Shown here: positions 9,345 through 17,949 of the stretch, piece after piece
How the letters are laid out: every line of letters begins with the position of its first letter
How positions within the stretch are numbered: position 1 is the stretch's first letter
Source: an uncultured Peptostreptococcaceae bacterium
Lineage (GTDB): Bacteria; Bacillota; Clostridia; Peptostreptococcales; Peptostreptococcaceae
Assembly: GCA_947072565.1 (NCBI GenBank)
Contig: CAMTIM010000043.1
Span: forward strand, 248,001 to 312,000
Length of the DNA stretch: 64,000 nt
Direction of reading: 5' to 3'
Position numbers and translations under genes: made by a program
The notes under the pieces: generated by a model
What the model was told of the DNA's origin: nothing
Databases searched by the model: none
Seen by the model: only the letters and a program-made list of their open reading frames with translations

Positions 9345-9625
9345 AAAAACCTTCCGTCTCTATATTTAAAATATAGGGACGAAAGGTATAATTTCCGCGG
9401 TACCACCCTGATTAACTTGAAAAACAAGTTCTCCTTATAATGTAGCGAATTTCTTCAGTACATTCCAACTTTATAACGGATTGGTTCCGTCTAAGCCTAC
9501 TTTTTCAATGAAATTTCGGTTAGCAACTCCAGGAGGTTCTTCAATATAGACTTCGTGTTGGACTCTCACTATCACCAACTCGCTGAGACTACATACTATA
9601 TTTACTCTTCCTTTCACAGTCTTTA
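9345..9625 (-). promoter_or_regulatory. T-box riboswitch of asnA, AAC (Asn) specifier
   Basis: On the minus strand the canonical T-box sequence AGGGTGGTACCGCGG occurs (plus-strand complement at about 9398-9413). It is preceded by a long stem-I region with an AGTAA box and a GTTGG/CCAAC distal helix. The specifier position reads GAAG-AAC-CTCC (AAC at plus 9536-9538), which encodes Asn and fits the downstream gene. The terminator hairpin (9349-9387, with U-run) follows the T-box sequence. Uncharged tRNA-Asn should favour the antiterminator and turn asnA on. Confidence 0.93.
9349..9387 (-). terminator. T-box terminator
   Basis: The hairpin arms 9349-9367 and 9371-9387 form a long stem ending in a run of seven U on the minus strand. 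Its 5' side adjoins the T-box bulge sequence, as in other T-box leaders. Confidence 0.85.
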
Positions 9626-9833
9626 GGGTTTATTTTGTTTGTATTTTATAGTTATATTAATACATTAAATCGATACTGTCAATACAATAATTTTTTTTAC
9701 CATTTTTATAATTTTTAATTATTATGGTTATTTTCTGAATTTTAATTCATTTATATTTATATTTATATTTATTCCTTTACTTTATTAGTTAAAATAACTA
9801 ATACACTATATTTTCTAAAAATTTTAAATTTTC

Positions 9834-10895
9834 TTAAACTATATGACCATCATCATCGTGATCATCTCTTCTTATATCATTCCCCCTTATTTCATCTGCT
9901 GTTATTATTTTGTAGTTTTTAAATATAGCATATCCTATAAATGCACCTAAAACACTTACTACTATACATCCAAGTGCTGCTACTATTACTTTTCCTGCAG
10001 GGTTATATGCAAACATTATAGCCAAACCTGCTATTGGTGTTGCTGTACCTGGAGTGTTATTTATAAGTTGCATATAAGCTACTATTACACCAGACATTGC
10101 CCCACCTATAAAGTTTGTAACATATATTGGTATTGGGTTTGCAGATATTATATCTGATTGAGTAAGAGGTTCTATTGCTACTGATATATTATCTTTTTTA
10201 GATCCAAATTTCATTCTTGAGAAGAATATATAGTTCATAAAAGATGAACCAAATACTGCTAATGCTCCTATTGCCATTGGTAATCCTGTAAGTCCTATAA
10301 TAGATGTAAGTGCCATAGAACTAAGTGGTGCTGTTGCTACAACTGTTATAAGTCCACCAAGTATTATACCCATAACTATTGGGGAAGTATTTGCTGCTTG
10401 TATTAAAACTTGACCTATTCTAAGTAATGTATTATTAACTATTGGATCCATTCCCATGGCAATTGCTCTTGCTAATGGTGCACCAATTATTATTATTACA
10501 ATTAAATCAAGTCCTGCTGGTACTTTCTTTTCGAAGAATTTAACTACAAAAGCTGTTAAATAACCTGCTATAAATCCAGGAAGTATACCAAATCCTGATA
10601 CTGATAGTCCTACTAAGACTGCATAAACAGGAGATACTCCTAATGCTAGTGGAACTAATATAGCAGCTGCAACTCCACCTAATGAACCATTGGCAGCTCC
10701 TACACTTTCTAAAAATTTAAAACCTAAAACTTCACCAAAGAAAGAAAAATGGAAAGCTTCAACTAAGAAGCTGGCACAAGCAGCACTTGCTAATGCTCCC
10801 ATTGCCTTCATACCATGTGGAGCTTTGTAACTAAATAATGTAAAAAGTGCTAAGACTAATAAAAGTAGTGCTGTTCCTGTTAATATTTGTATCAT
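9834..10895 (-). CDS. PTS IIC-like membrane transporter (orphan)
   Basis: The 353-residue, very hydrophobic product has about ten helices and follows AGGAGGCAGG. Sequence style (VTNFIGGAMSGVIVAY, GTATPIAGLAIMFAYNP) fits the PTS EIIC-like membrane family of Firmicutes. No IIA or IIB domains are encoded beside it. The C-terminus ends in a charged His/Asp stretch (IRRDDHDDDGHIV) that could bind metal. It lies 147 bp downstream of ptsI, with a terminator between. Whether it transports a sugar through the PTS is not shown. Confidence 0.75.
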   Translation of the reverse strand: MIQILTGTALLLLVLALFTLFSYKAPHGMKAMGALASAACASFLVEAFHFSFFGEVLGFKFLESVGAANGSLGGVAAAILVPLALGVSPVYAVLVGLSVSGFGILPGFIAGYLTAFVVKFFEKKVPAGLDLIVIIIIGAPLARAIAMGMDPIVNNTLLRIGQVLIQAANTSPIVMGIILGGLITVVATAPLSSMALTSIIGLTGLPMAIGALAVFGSSFMNYIFFSRMKFGSKKDNISVAIEPLTQSDIISANPIPIYVTNFIGGAMSGVIVAYMQLINNTPGTATPIAGLAIMFAYNPAGKVIVAALGCIVVSVLGAFIGYAIFKNYKIITADEIRGNDIRRDDHDDDGHIV

Positions 10896-11009
10896 AAAAT
10901 TTCCTGCCTCCTATTGAATGTCACGTTTATCTTAACTTAGTTTCTACACTATTTCTTTACTTATTCATTTTAATCTTAATTTTAAATTTAGAAATTAAAA
11001 TACATAAAA

Positions 11010-11035
11010 AAATAGGGCTCAATTGAGCCCTATTT
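11010..11035 (-). terminator. terminator after ptsI
   Basis: An 11-bp GC-containing stem (11010-11020 with 11025-11035), an AATT loop and a following U-run on the minus strand lie just past the ptsI stop. Confidence 0.88.
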
Positions 11036-11042
11036 ATATATA

Positions 11043-12755
11043 TTACATATTGAAAGTTTTATCTACGTGATTTTTTATTTCTTCTGCTGTTCCCATAGTT
11101 AATACTTCACTTGCAAAAGTCTTCATATCTTCGTAGTTAACAGAAGTTATGAATTTTCTAGCTGGGAGTATAGATATTGGACTCATTGAGAATTCATCAA
11201 GACCCATACCTAAAAGTATTGGTATCATTCTAGCATCTCCTGCTGATTCTCCACACATTCCTGCCCATTTTCCTTCTTTATGAGCATTATCTATTACCAT
11301 CTTTATAAGTCTAAGCACAGCTGGGTTAAATTGATTGTAAAGATAACTTATCTTTTGGTTCATTCTATCAACTGCACAAGTATATTGAATTAAGTCATTA
11401 GTTCCTATTGAGAAGAAGTCTACATGCTTAGCTAATATATCCGATATAACAGCCGCTGATGGTATTTCTATCATCATACCAACTTCTACATCCTTAGCAT
11501 AATCTAAGCCTTCTGCATCCATTTGGGCTAATACTTCTTTTATAACTGCTTTAGCTCCTAATAACTCTTCTAGGGAGGAAATCATTGGGAACATTATTCT
11601 TAATTTTCCATGTACACTCGCTCTATATAAAGCTCTTAATTGAGTTTTGAATATTTCAGTTTTATCTAAGCATATTCTTATCGCTCTATATCCTAAGAAT
11701 GGATTCATTTCTTTTTCCATCTCAAAATATGGTAATTCTTTATCTCCACCTATATCTAAAGTTCTTATTACTATAGGTTTACCACCCATTCCTTCAAGTA
11801 CAGCTTTATACGCTTCGTATTGCTCCTCTTCAGTTGGGAATGCATCTTCTTTGTCCATATATAAGAATTCTGTTCTATAAAGTCCCACACCTTCAGCATC
11901 GTTGTTTATTAATCCTTCTACATCCTTAGGGCTTCCTATGTTTCCTGCTAACTCAACATGTCTACCATCTAAAGTTAGTGAAGCTTTTCCTTTTAGTTGT
12001 AATAACGATTTTCTGTATTCTTCAAATTCTTGCTTTAACACTGCGTATTTAGCTTTAGTTTCTTCATCAGGATTAACTATAACTTCACCAGTATCTCCGT
12101 TGAATACTATGTAGTCCCCATCTTTAATTTTTGAAGTTGCATCACTAAGACCTACAACTGCAGCTATTTCTAAAGTTCTAGCCATTATAGCAGTATGAGA
12201 AGTTCTTCCTCCGATGTCTGTTAAGAACCCTAATACCATTTTTTTGTTCATTGTTGCAGTATCTGATGGAGTTAAATCATGTGCAATTAATACTACTTCT
12301 TCTTCAAGTCCTGCTAAGTCAACAACTTTAACACCTAATATATGTCTAAGCACTCTGTTTGTAACGTCTTTTATATCTGCTGCTCTTTCTCTCATATATT
12401 CGTTATCCATAGATTCAAACATAGATACAAACATTTCTTTTATTTCATTTAAGGCAAAATCTGCATTTATTTTTTCATCTCTTATTTTAGCTATAGCAGA
12501 ATCAACTAATTCAGGATCCTCTAAAACTAATAAATGAGATTCAAATATTTGAGCTTCATGCTCTCCTAATTCCTTGCAAGCTTTTTCCTTAATCTTAACT
12601 AACTCTTTTCTCGATAGTTCAACAGCATTTTGTAACTTTACTATTTCTTCCTCGATATTTTCTATGTTTTTCTTCTCTATAACAAGTTCACTGTGTTCTA
12701 CAACTAATGCTTTTCCTAGAGCTATTCCAGGCGATGCTCCTGTTCCTTTGTACAT
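11043..12755 (-). CDS. ptsI: PTS enzyme I (phosphoenolpyruvate--protein phosphotransferase)
   Basis: The 570-residue length is normal. The phosphorylated histidine lies in GGRTSHTAIMAR (about 184-195). The PEP-binding domain has YRTEFLYM (about 294-301), PIVIRTLDIGGDK (about 328-340) and the C-terminal catalytic region GMCGESAGD (about 500-508). Enzyme I moves phosphate from PEP to HPr in the cytoplasm. The ptsH gene lies just upstream, with a short hairpin between them. Confidence 0.98.
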   Translation of the reverse strand: MYKGTGASPGIALGKALVVEHSELVIEKKNIENIEEEIVKLQNAVELSRKELVKIKEKACKELGEHEAQIFESHLLVLEDPELVDSAIAKIRDEKINADFALNEIKEMFVSMFESMDNEYMRERAADIKDVTNRVLRHILGVKVVDLAGLEEEVVLIAHDLTPSDTATMNKKMVLGFLTDIGGRTSHTAIMARTLEIAAVVGLSDATSKIKDGDYIVFNGDTGEVIVNPDEETKAKYAVLKQEFEEYRKSLLQLKGKASLTLDGRHVELAGNIGSPKDVEGLINNDAEGVGLYRTEFLYMDKEDAFPTEEEQYEAYKAVLEGMGGKPIVIRTLDIGGDKELPYFEMEKEMNPFLGYRAIRICLDKTEIFKTQLRALYRASVHGKLRIMFPMISSLEELLGAKAVIKEVLAQMDAEGLDYAKDVEVGMMIEIPSAAVISDILAKHVDFFSIGTNDLIQYTCAVDRMNQKISYLYNQFNPAVLRLIKMVIDNAHKEGKWAGMCGESAGDARMIPILLGMGLDEFSMSPISILPARKFITSVNYEDMKTFASEVLTMGTAEEIKNHVDKTFNM

Positions 12756-12829
12756 TGGTCTTCCTCCTGTATACTTTAGTTATTTTAAGATTTTAATTTA
12801 TATATTAAATGTCGTTTATACCAAACAAA

Positions 12830-12849
12830 ACCTCGGTATAAACCGAGGT
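12830..12849 (-). terminator. weak hairpin between ptsH and ptsI
   Basis: A seven- to eight-bp GC-rich stem (CCTCGG/CCGAGG) with a short loop is followed on the minus strand by TTTTGTTTGG. The U-run is imperfect, so it may attenuate rather than fully stop ptsH transcription. Confidence 0.55.
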
Positions 12850-12871
12850 ATATTTTTTTTAGAATAAATTA

Positions 12872-13132
12872 TTATTCTCCAAATCCACCTTCAACTAATT
12901 CAACTAATGCAGCTATAGCTACTTCTTGATCATCTCCATTAGCAACTATAGTTAACTCGTCTCCTTTAGCTAATCCTAAACTCATTATTCCCATTATAGA
13001 CTTAGCGTTTACAGTTTTTCCTTTAGCTAATACTTCAACTGTAGATTTGAATTCAGCAGCTTTTTTAACAAACATACCTGCTGGTCTAGCGTGTAATCCG
13101 CTTGCATTTTTTATAGTTATTAATTTTTCCAT
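12872..13132 (-). CDS. ptsH: phosphocarrier protein HPr
   Basis: The start is ATG 13132, eight bases after GGAGG. The 86-residue product has the active histidine in SGLHARPAG (His15 region) and the regulatory serine in AKSIMGIMSLG (Ser46 region), so it is a true HPr rather than Crh, which lacks the histidine. It receives phosphate from enzyme I and, when phosphorylated on Ser by HPr kinase, takes part in carbon catabolite control. Confidence 0.97.
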   Translation of the reverse strand: MEKLITIKNASGLHARPAGMFVKKAAEFKSTVEVLAKGKTVNAKSIMGIMSLGLAKGDELTIVANGDDQEVAIAALVELVEGGFGE

Positions 13133-13274
13133 TTGTAAAACCTCCAATAAATTTATTCTTAAAGTATTTTATTTACTTTATCAGCTAATAGTTTTTCCTT
13201 AAATTTCTATTTTTGGTGGGTTGTTCCATTTATGTCCAATGGTGCAATTTTTGTCCCACTAAAAGAATATTTAA

Positions 13275-14486
13275 CTAACTTTGATTTTTGAAATCTTTTA
13301 AGAAACAATTTGTCAAAATTTTCGACATTTTATTTTTTTGTAAAGATATAATTGGTTTAATCTCAAAGTTTGACGACAAGTTTTTATTATTGTGTATATT
13401 TTTATTTACAGTGTCTACAACTTTATTAAAGTCATATAATTGTATTCTGTTTATACTATTTTCTTCAAGTTTTTTTTCATATATACCATAAAATAAATCT
13501 TTATATGAAAACTCCTTGTTTAAGTTTAACATCTCTCCAACTTTAGGTACTATATTTTCCAATAATGTTCTAAGATTTGGATCTTTTTTTATACCTAGCA
13601 AGCTAGAAATATTTTCTATGCTTTCTTTATCCATTCTTATAAATTTATCAAAACAATATTGTTCATCAAACTTATAATCTGCATTAAAGTAATATTTATT
13701 ACCTTCATATCTATCATATGCTTTCATAGCATCTAAATAACCTAAATTTATGTTTTTTTCAACATTGTCTCTATCTTTATTCAAAGAACCACCTAAATAC
13801 TCTGAAGGTATTATAGTTTTCACATTTATTTCTTGATGTTTATTTAGATTTAACTTTCCAAAGAAGTCATCTACTAATCTAATTACAACAATATCACTAT
13901 AACCTTTATTCTCAAGTAAAGTTACTGGCATATTATCAAAGAACATTCCATCTAAATAAAGTTTTTCATCCATTCTATCAAGTTTAAAAATTGGCAAACT
14001 CGAACTGGCAATCAAATAATCTATAAGTCTACCATTAGGTATATCTTCTATATACAGCGGATGTGGATTTATTCTTTTGTCCCAATAAACAGTTACTAAG
14101 CCAAAGTCTTTATTGGTTTTTCTTATAGATTCTTCGTTTAAAGTATTTTCTAACAATGTTCTTAGTGGGCTTATATCAATTCCTTCATTTTTTCTAGCTT
14201 TGTTTATAAGTCCTATTACATTATTAATGTTTTTAGCTGTAAAATCTATATTTTTATATTTTTCGTAATTCTCTTCATCAATATTCATAAAATGAGTATA
14301 ATCATAGGTTAACCAAATATCTTCCATAACTTCAATATCATTTTGTAATATATAAGCACCATTTAGTGCTCCTATAGAAGTTCCTGTTACTCCTTGAAAC
14401 TCAAGTCCTAAATCTCTTAAGGCTTTATAGGCACCTATTTGATATGCACCCTTTGTTCCTCCGCCTTCTAATACTAAACCCTTCAT
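13275..14486 (-). CDS. patatin-like phospholipase
   Basis: The start is ATG 14486 with AGAGGTG upstream. The 403-residue product has the patatin oxyanion motif GGGTKGAYQIGA (about 7-18), the nucleophile elbow GTSIGALNG (about 35-43, GxSxG serine) and the DGMFFDN motif (about 187-193, catalytic Asp). These enzymes hydrolyse acyl ester bonds of lipids. The C-terminal half (about 230-403) is lysine/asparagine-rich and not recognised. No signal peptide is seen, so a cytoplasmic role is likely. It sits upstream of ptsH in the same direction. Confidence 0.9.
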   Translation of the reverse strand: MKGLVLEGGGTKGAYQIGAYKALRDLGLEFQGVTGTSIGALNGAYILQNDIEVMEDIWLTYDYTHFMNIDEENYEKYKNIDFTAKNINNVIGLINKARKNEGIDISPLRTLLENTLNEESIRKTNKDFGLVTVYWDKRINPHPLYIEDIPNGRLIDYLIASSSLPIFKLDRMDEKLYLDGMFFDNMPVTLLENKGYSDIVVIRLVDDFFGKLNLNKHQEINVKTIIPSEYLGGSLNKDRDNVEKNINLGYLDAMKAYDRYEGNKYYFNADYKFDEQYCFDKFIRMDKESIENISSLLGIKKDPNLRTLLENIVPKVGEMLNLNKEFSYKDLFYGIYEKKLEENSINRIQLYDFNKVVDTVNKNIHNNKNLSSNFEIKPIISLQKNKMSKILTNCFLKDFKNQS

Positions 14487-14570
14487 ATTTATCACCTCTC
14501 TTAATACGAAAGATATATACTTTTATGTCAGTCTAGTAAATATATTTTTTAGAAATTCGATTTCCTAATG

Positions 14571-14599
14571 TATAAAATCATTAGGTTTTTTATTGCTAA
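14571..14599 (+). terminator. orphan plus-strand terminator-like hairpin
   Basis: A seven-bp stem CCTAATG/CATTAGG followed by TTTTTTATT on the plus strand. No plus-strand gene lies upstream; the flanking genes are both minus-strand. It may stop antisense transcription or end a short RNA. Confidence 0.4.
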
Positions 14600-14767
14600 G
14601 CACACTTCAAATTTCCTTTATTAAAATATATTATATTTTCTGTCGCTTTTCAAGTCGAAATATAAGTTTTTTTCAAATCATATTATATAATTTCGAATTT
14701 AATTTGCTCAAATTTAAGTATATTTTATCATAAATTACAAAAAAAAAGTATATATCTTTCAAATTTT

Positions 14768-15112
14768 TTATCTTACATCATTAACTGTGGCTATTACTTT
14801 AACAGATTTATTAAAAAACTTTTGCTCTATTTTACCTAAATTCATATTTGCCATTATATAGTTATCTGGATCTACTAAGTACATTTTTTTATAACCATTT
14901 TTAAAGAAATACATACATATTGATCTTATATCCTCATTATCTTCGCATTCAAATTCATATGGTGTTACTACTAATTTGTATTGAGAAGTTTTAATATTTT
15001 TTGTGATTTTTTTATAGTTGTTTAAAAAGTTTTTAGCATCATTGCTAGTTATATAGCCACTTACCTCTACATATACAATCTTTTGAGCATCTGACATATT
15101 AATATTAATCAT
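14768..15112 (-). CDS. hypothetical protein, STAS-like, 114 aa
   Basis: The gene starts after TAGGGGGTAGAGT. The product begins with a beta-helix pattern (KIVYVEVSGYITSNDAKNF) that recalls STAS/SpoIIAA-like domains, but no diagnostic residue confirms this. It contains two cysteines and no membrane segment. It lies 46 bp downstream of the camA-like gene in the same direction, so co-transcription is likely. Confidence 0.6.
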   Translation of the reverse strand: MININMSDAQKIVYVEVSGYITSNDAKNFLNNYKKITKNIKTSQYKLVVTPYEFECEDNEDIRSICMYFFKNGYKKMYLVDPDNYIMANMNLGKIEQKFFNKSVKVIATVNDVR

Positions 15113-15158
15113 ACTCTACCCCCTAAAATATCTTTTATCTATTTATATGATATATGGG

Positions 15159-16895
15159 CTATATTAGTGATTGTACTTGTAGTGAATCTTCTATTAATTT
15201 ATCTATTTTATCTTGTAAAATTTGTACGTTTTCGTATTTATTTTCTGTTAATTGCTTTATTAAAGACTTAGATAAGCTCTCTATTTTGTTATAATTATAA
15301 TCTTTAAATATTCCTATTTTCATAACTTTATTTGGATAATAATCATAATTTTTTTTGCTAATTTTTTTAGCAGTTAGCTTAAAATATTTATTATACACAT
15401 TAGAATTTAAAAGCCCTGCTAAGTATTCATAAGAAAATTCATCTTTATAGTTATCTTTTATTATAAAAGAATAAACATCCGCACTACAAAAATTATTGTT
15501 ATAATCTATAGCAAACCTATTTTCCTTGCACTTATAAGGATACATTATTTTTGTCTGTTCAAATAAGTATTTTTCCCTTCCCCATTGAAGTTCATACCAT
15601 TTTCTTATTTCTTTTTTACATTCTCTTCTATTACATAACTTTTCTTTATATATACCTATAATTTCATTTATTTCAATAGGATATTTTGCTTCATCATCTA
15701 TATCATTTGAATAAATAAGTTTATATTCGCTGTCGGTTACTATGTATTTATTTATGTGTTTATTTTTTACCCAAGGTTTTAAAAGTTTATCATCTATATT
15801 CTTTATTTTTTCATTTTCTTTATTTAATATAAACGCCTTATCGCATCCACTTATTATTCCTTGAAAACTTATCGCTATATCTTTTAATTTATAATTACAC
15901 TTACTTTCAATTTTTTTATATAATTGTCCGTCTTTTTTGTTTACTATTAACCATTCTTCACCTAATGATTTTTGATTTATAGTAAAGTTTTCAAATTCAT
16001 TACTATTTATTAAGCATCTTATACTTTTTATATTTTCTATATTGATATCTTCATTTATACTCCTAAAAATATTTATATTATTATCTAGTGAAGCTTTCCT
16101 TAATGTAACTATGCAAGCAGAAATACCTATATTTTTAAATATATTGCATCCTAGGAAATCTACAATTTCATCTATATAAATATTTTCTTTAATATAACTT
16201 CTTAAATATTTACCTGATGGGCTTTCTAAAAAATACCTTGGTGTTATAATGCTACTTACCCCATCTTTATTTAAAAGTTCTATTATCTTTTGATAAAAAC
16301 AATAATACAAATCTGACTTATCTTTATAAACGTTACTATAATTTTTCATTAAGAAATTTTTATAATCAGTAGGTAATTTCTTCTGCCCCACATAAGGTGG
16401 ATTTCCTATTATATAATCAAATTTTTCTTCCCACGTTTTTTTAAGGCTATCACAGTGATATAAATTAAATTTTATATTTTTTAAAGTCTTATTTTTTTCT
16501 TTTAAACTATTTTTTAAGATTTCTATAGCGTCTTTATCTACATCAGCCCCATAAATACACTTATTTATTATATTATTGTGAATGCTATCCTCGTCCCAAT
16601 ATTGTTTTGTATATTTTTGTTTTAATTCATATATGTTTTGCTTTATTAAATCATCTATTATGTCATATGCTTCTAATAAAAAATTACCGCATCCACAAGA
16701 TATATCTAATACTTTTGGATACGGATTTTTTACTATATCATGTTTTTTTAAAGTGTTTTCCATAATATATTGTACTATGATTTTAGGTGTATAAAAAACA
16801 CCGCTTTTTTGTTTTGTTAAAATATCTAAACTGTCTTCATAATGTTTTGATATGTGAAAATTATCGTCTTTAATCGTTCCTAAGTCTAATGCCAT
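15159..16895 (-). CDS. camA: CamA-type orphan N6-adenine DNA methyltransferase
   Basis: The 578-residue product starts behind TTGGAGGGG. The SAM-binding motif I is DISCGCGNFL (about 64-73) and the catalytic motif IV is IGNPPYVG (about 165-172), giving a gamma-class adenine methyltransferase. The C-terminal half is the target-recognition domain, including RKWYELQWGREK. From memory it closely follows C. difficile CamA, for example in FYTPKIIV, ISCGCGNFLLE, AISFQGII.GCDKAFIL and SSADVYSF-like segments. That enzyme methylates the last A of CAAAAA and affects sporulation and colonisation. No restriction gene is adjacent. Confidence 0.92.
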   Translation of the reverse strand: MALDLGTIKDDNFHISKHYEDSLDILTKQKSGVFYTPKIIVQYIMENTLKKHDIVKNPYPKVLDISCGCGNFLLEAYDIIDDLIKQNIYELKQKYTKQYWDEDSIHNNIINKCIYGADVDKDAIEILKNSLKEKNKTLKNIKFNLYHCDSLKKTWEEKFDYIIGNPPYVGQKKLPTDYKNFLMKNYSNVYKDKSDLYYCFYQKIIELLNKDGVSSIITPRYFLESPSGKYLRSYIKENIYIDEIVDFLGCNIFKNIGISACIVTLRKASLDNNINIFRSINEDINIENIKSIRCLINSNEFENFTINQKSLGEEWLIVNKKDGQLYKKIESKCNYKLKDIAISFQGIISGCDKAFILNKENEKIKNIDDKLLKPWVKNKHINKYIVTDSEYKLIYSNDIDDEAKYPIEINEIIGIYKEKLCNRRECKKEIRKWYELQWGREKYLFEQTKIMYPYKCKENRFAIDYNNNFCSADVYSFIIKDNYKDEFSYEYLAGLLNSNVYNKYFKLTAKKISKKNYDYYPNKVMKIGIFKDYNYNKIESLSKSLIKQLTENKYENVQILQDKIDKLIEDSLQVQSLI

Positions 16896-16958
16896 ATTTT
16901 CCCCTCCAAATATGATAAACTTCTTATCTTAATGTTAATTATAGCATATATTATTATT

Positions 16959-17864
16959 CTATTTATCCCATTTTGATTCTAACCATGCTACATCATTTTC
17001 TATATCATAACTTCTAGCTAGTTCTTTCAAATAGCCTAAAGCTTCACAGTCATCCATTCCTATATTTCTCTCAAGTCTTTTATCTATTCTTCTATAATTA
17101 TCTTCTAAAAGCTTTTTAGAAAACATTTGACTCATAATTGCACTACCATCTAGTGTCATAGATACAATTGGAAAGTCTGGATTTTTACTAATTATCCAAT
17201 CTATCGCACCCCAGGATGTTGTATCTTCTTTTATACTACTAAAATTATATCCAGTTCCCATAGACAATAACCTTATGTCATCACAGCTTCTTCCTAGCTC
17301 ATCTGCCATTGCGTATATAGTAGAGGCTAAGCTAGGATCTGTAGCCACTATGCCTCCATCTATATGATTTTTATATGGTGGAAAAAATATTGGCGCTGCA
17401 CTACTACACATAGCTACATCTATGACTCTAGCATTTTCGGTAGGCGAGTTAGGTACATTATTATAAAAAATAGGCTTCCAAGACGTAGCTTCATCCCCTA
17501 TATAAAAACTAGGTATCACAACTAATTTACCTAAATCTTTAAGCTTTAAATTTTCAGGAAATATACTTAATAGTACTTCTTTTAAATTATGATTATCATA
17601 CTTTGGTCTTAGAAGTTCAGAATGAGGTTTGTCAAATATATACTTTGAATTTTCTATAGAGTATAACTCTTTTATTTCACTACAACTTATCCCATAAGCT
17701 AGACCTAATGCTATCAAGCTCCCGGTTGAAGTCCCACCAAATAAATTCGTTGTTCTAACTAAATCAGGAAATTCTATTTGCAAGCGCTCAAAAATACCAA
17801 TACTCAAAGCTCCCCTTAATCCACCTCCATCAAAAGTTACAATATTAAAAGTAGATTCTCCCAT
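16959..17864 (-). CDS. patatin-like phospholipase, second copy
   Basis: The 301-residue product begins after TGGGGTGAAATT. It has GGGLRGALSIG (about 13-23), the nucleophile elbow GTSTGSLIA (about 44-52) and the catalytic DGG motif (HIDGGIVATDPS, about 168-179). It resembles the CapV/plant patatin-like branch more than the copy at 13275. It lies 63 bp upstream of camA in the same direction and is probably transcribed with it. It is cytoplasmic by sequence, and its substrate is unknown. Confidence 0.9.
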   Translation of the reverse strand: MGESTFNIVTFDGGGLRGALSIGIFERLQIEFPDLVRTTNLFGGTSTGSLIALGLAYGISCSEIKELYSIENSKYIFDKPHSELLRPKYDNHNLKEVLLSIFPENLKLKDLGKLVVIPSFYIGDEATSWKPIFYNNVPNSPTENARVIDVAMCSSAAPIFFPPYKNHIDGGIVATDPSLASTIYAMADELGRSCDDIRLLSMGTGYNFSSIKEDTTSWGAIDWIISKNPDFPIVSMTLDGSAIMSQMFSKKLLEDNYRRIDKRLERNIGMDDCEALGYLKELARSYDIENDVAWLESKWDK

Positions 17865-17915
17865 AATTTCACCCCACAGATAAGATTACATACTAGATTA
17901 TATTTATGCATAAAA

Positions 17916-17939
17916 AAATAGGATGTTCCCATCCTATTT
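17916..17939 (-). terminator. terminator after the amidase gene
   Basis: A ten-bp stem (AAATAGGATG with CATCCTATTT), a four-base loop and a following U-run on the minus strand. Confidence 0.85.
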
Positions 17940-17949
17940 ATATATGTAA

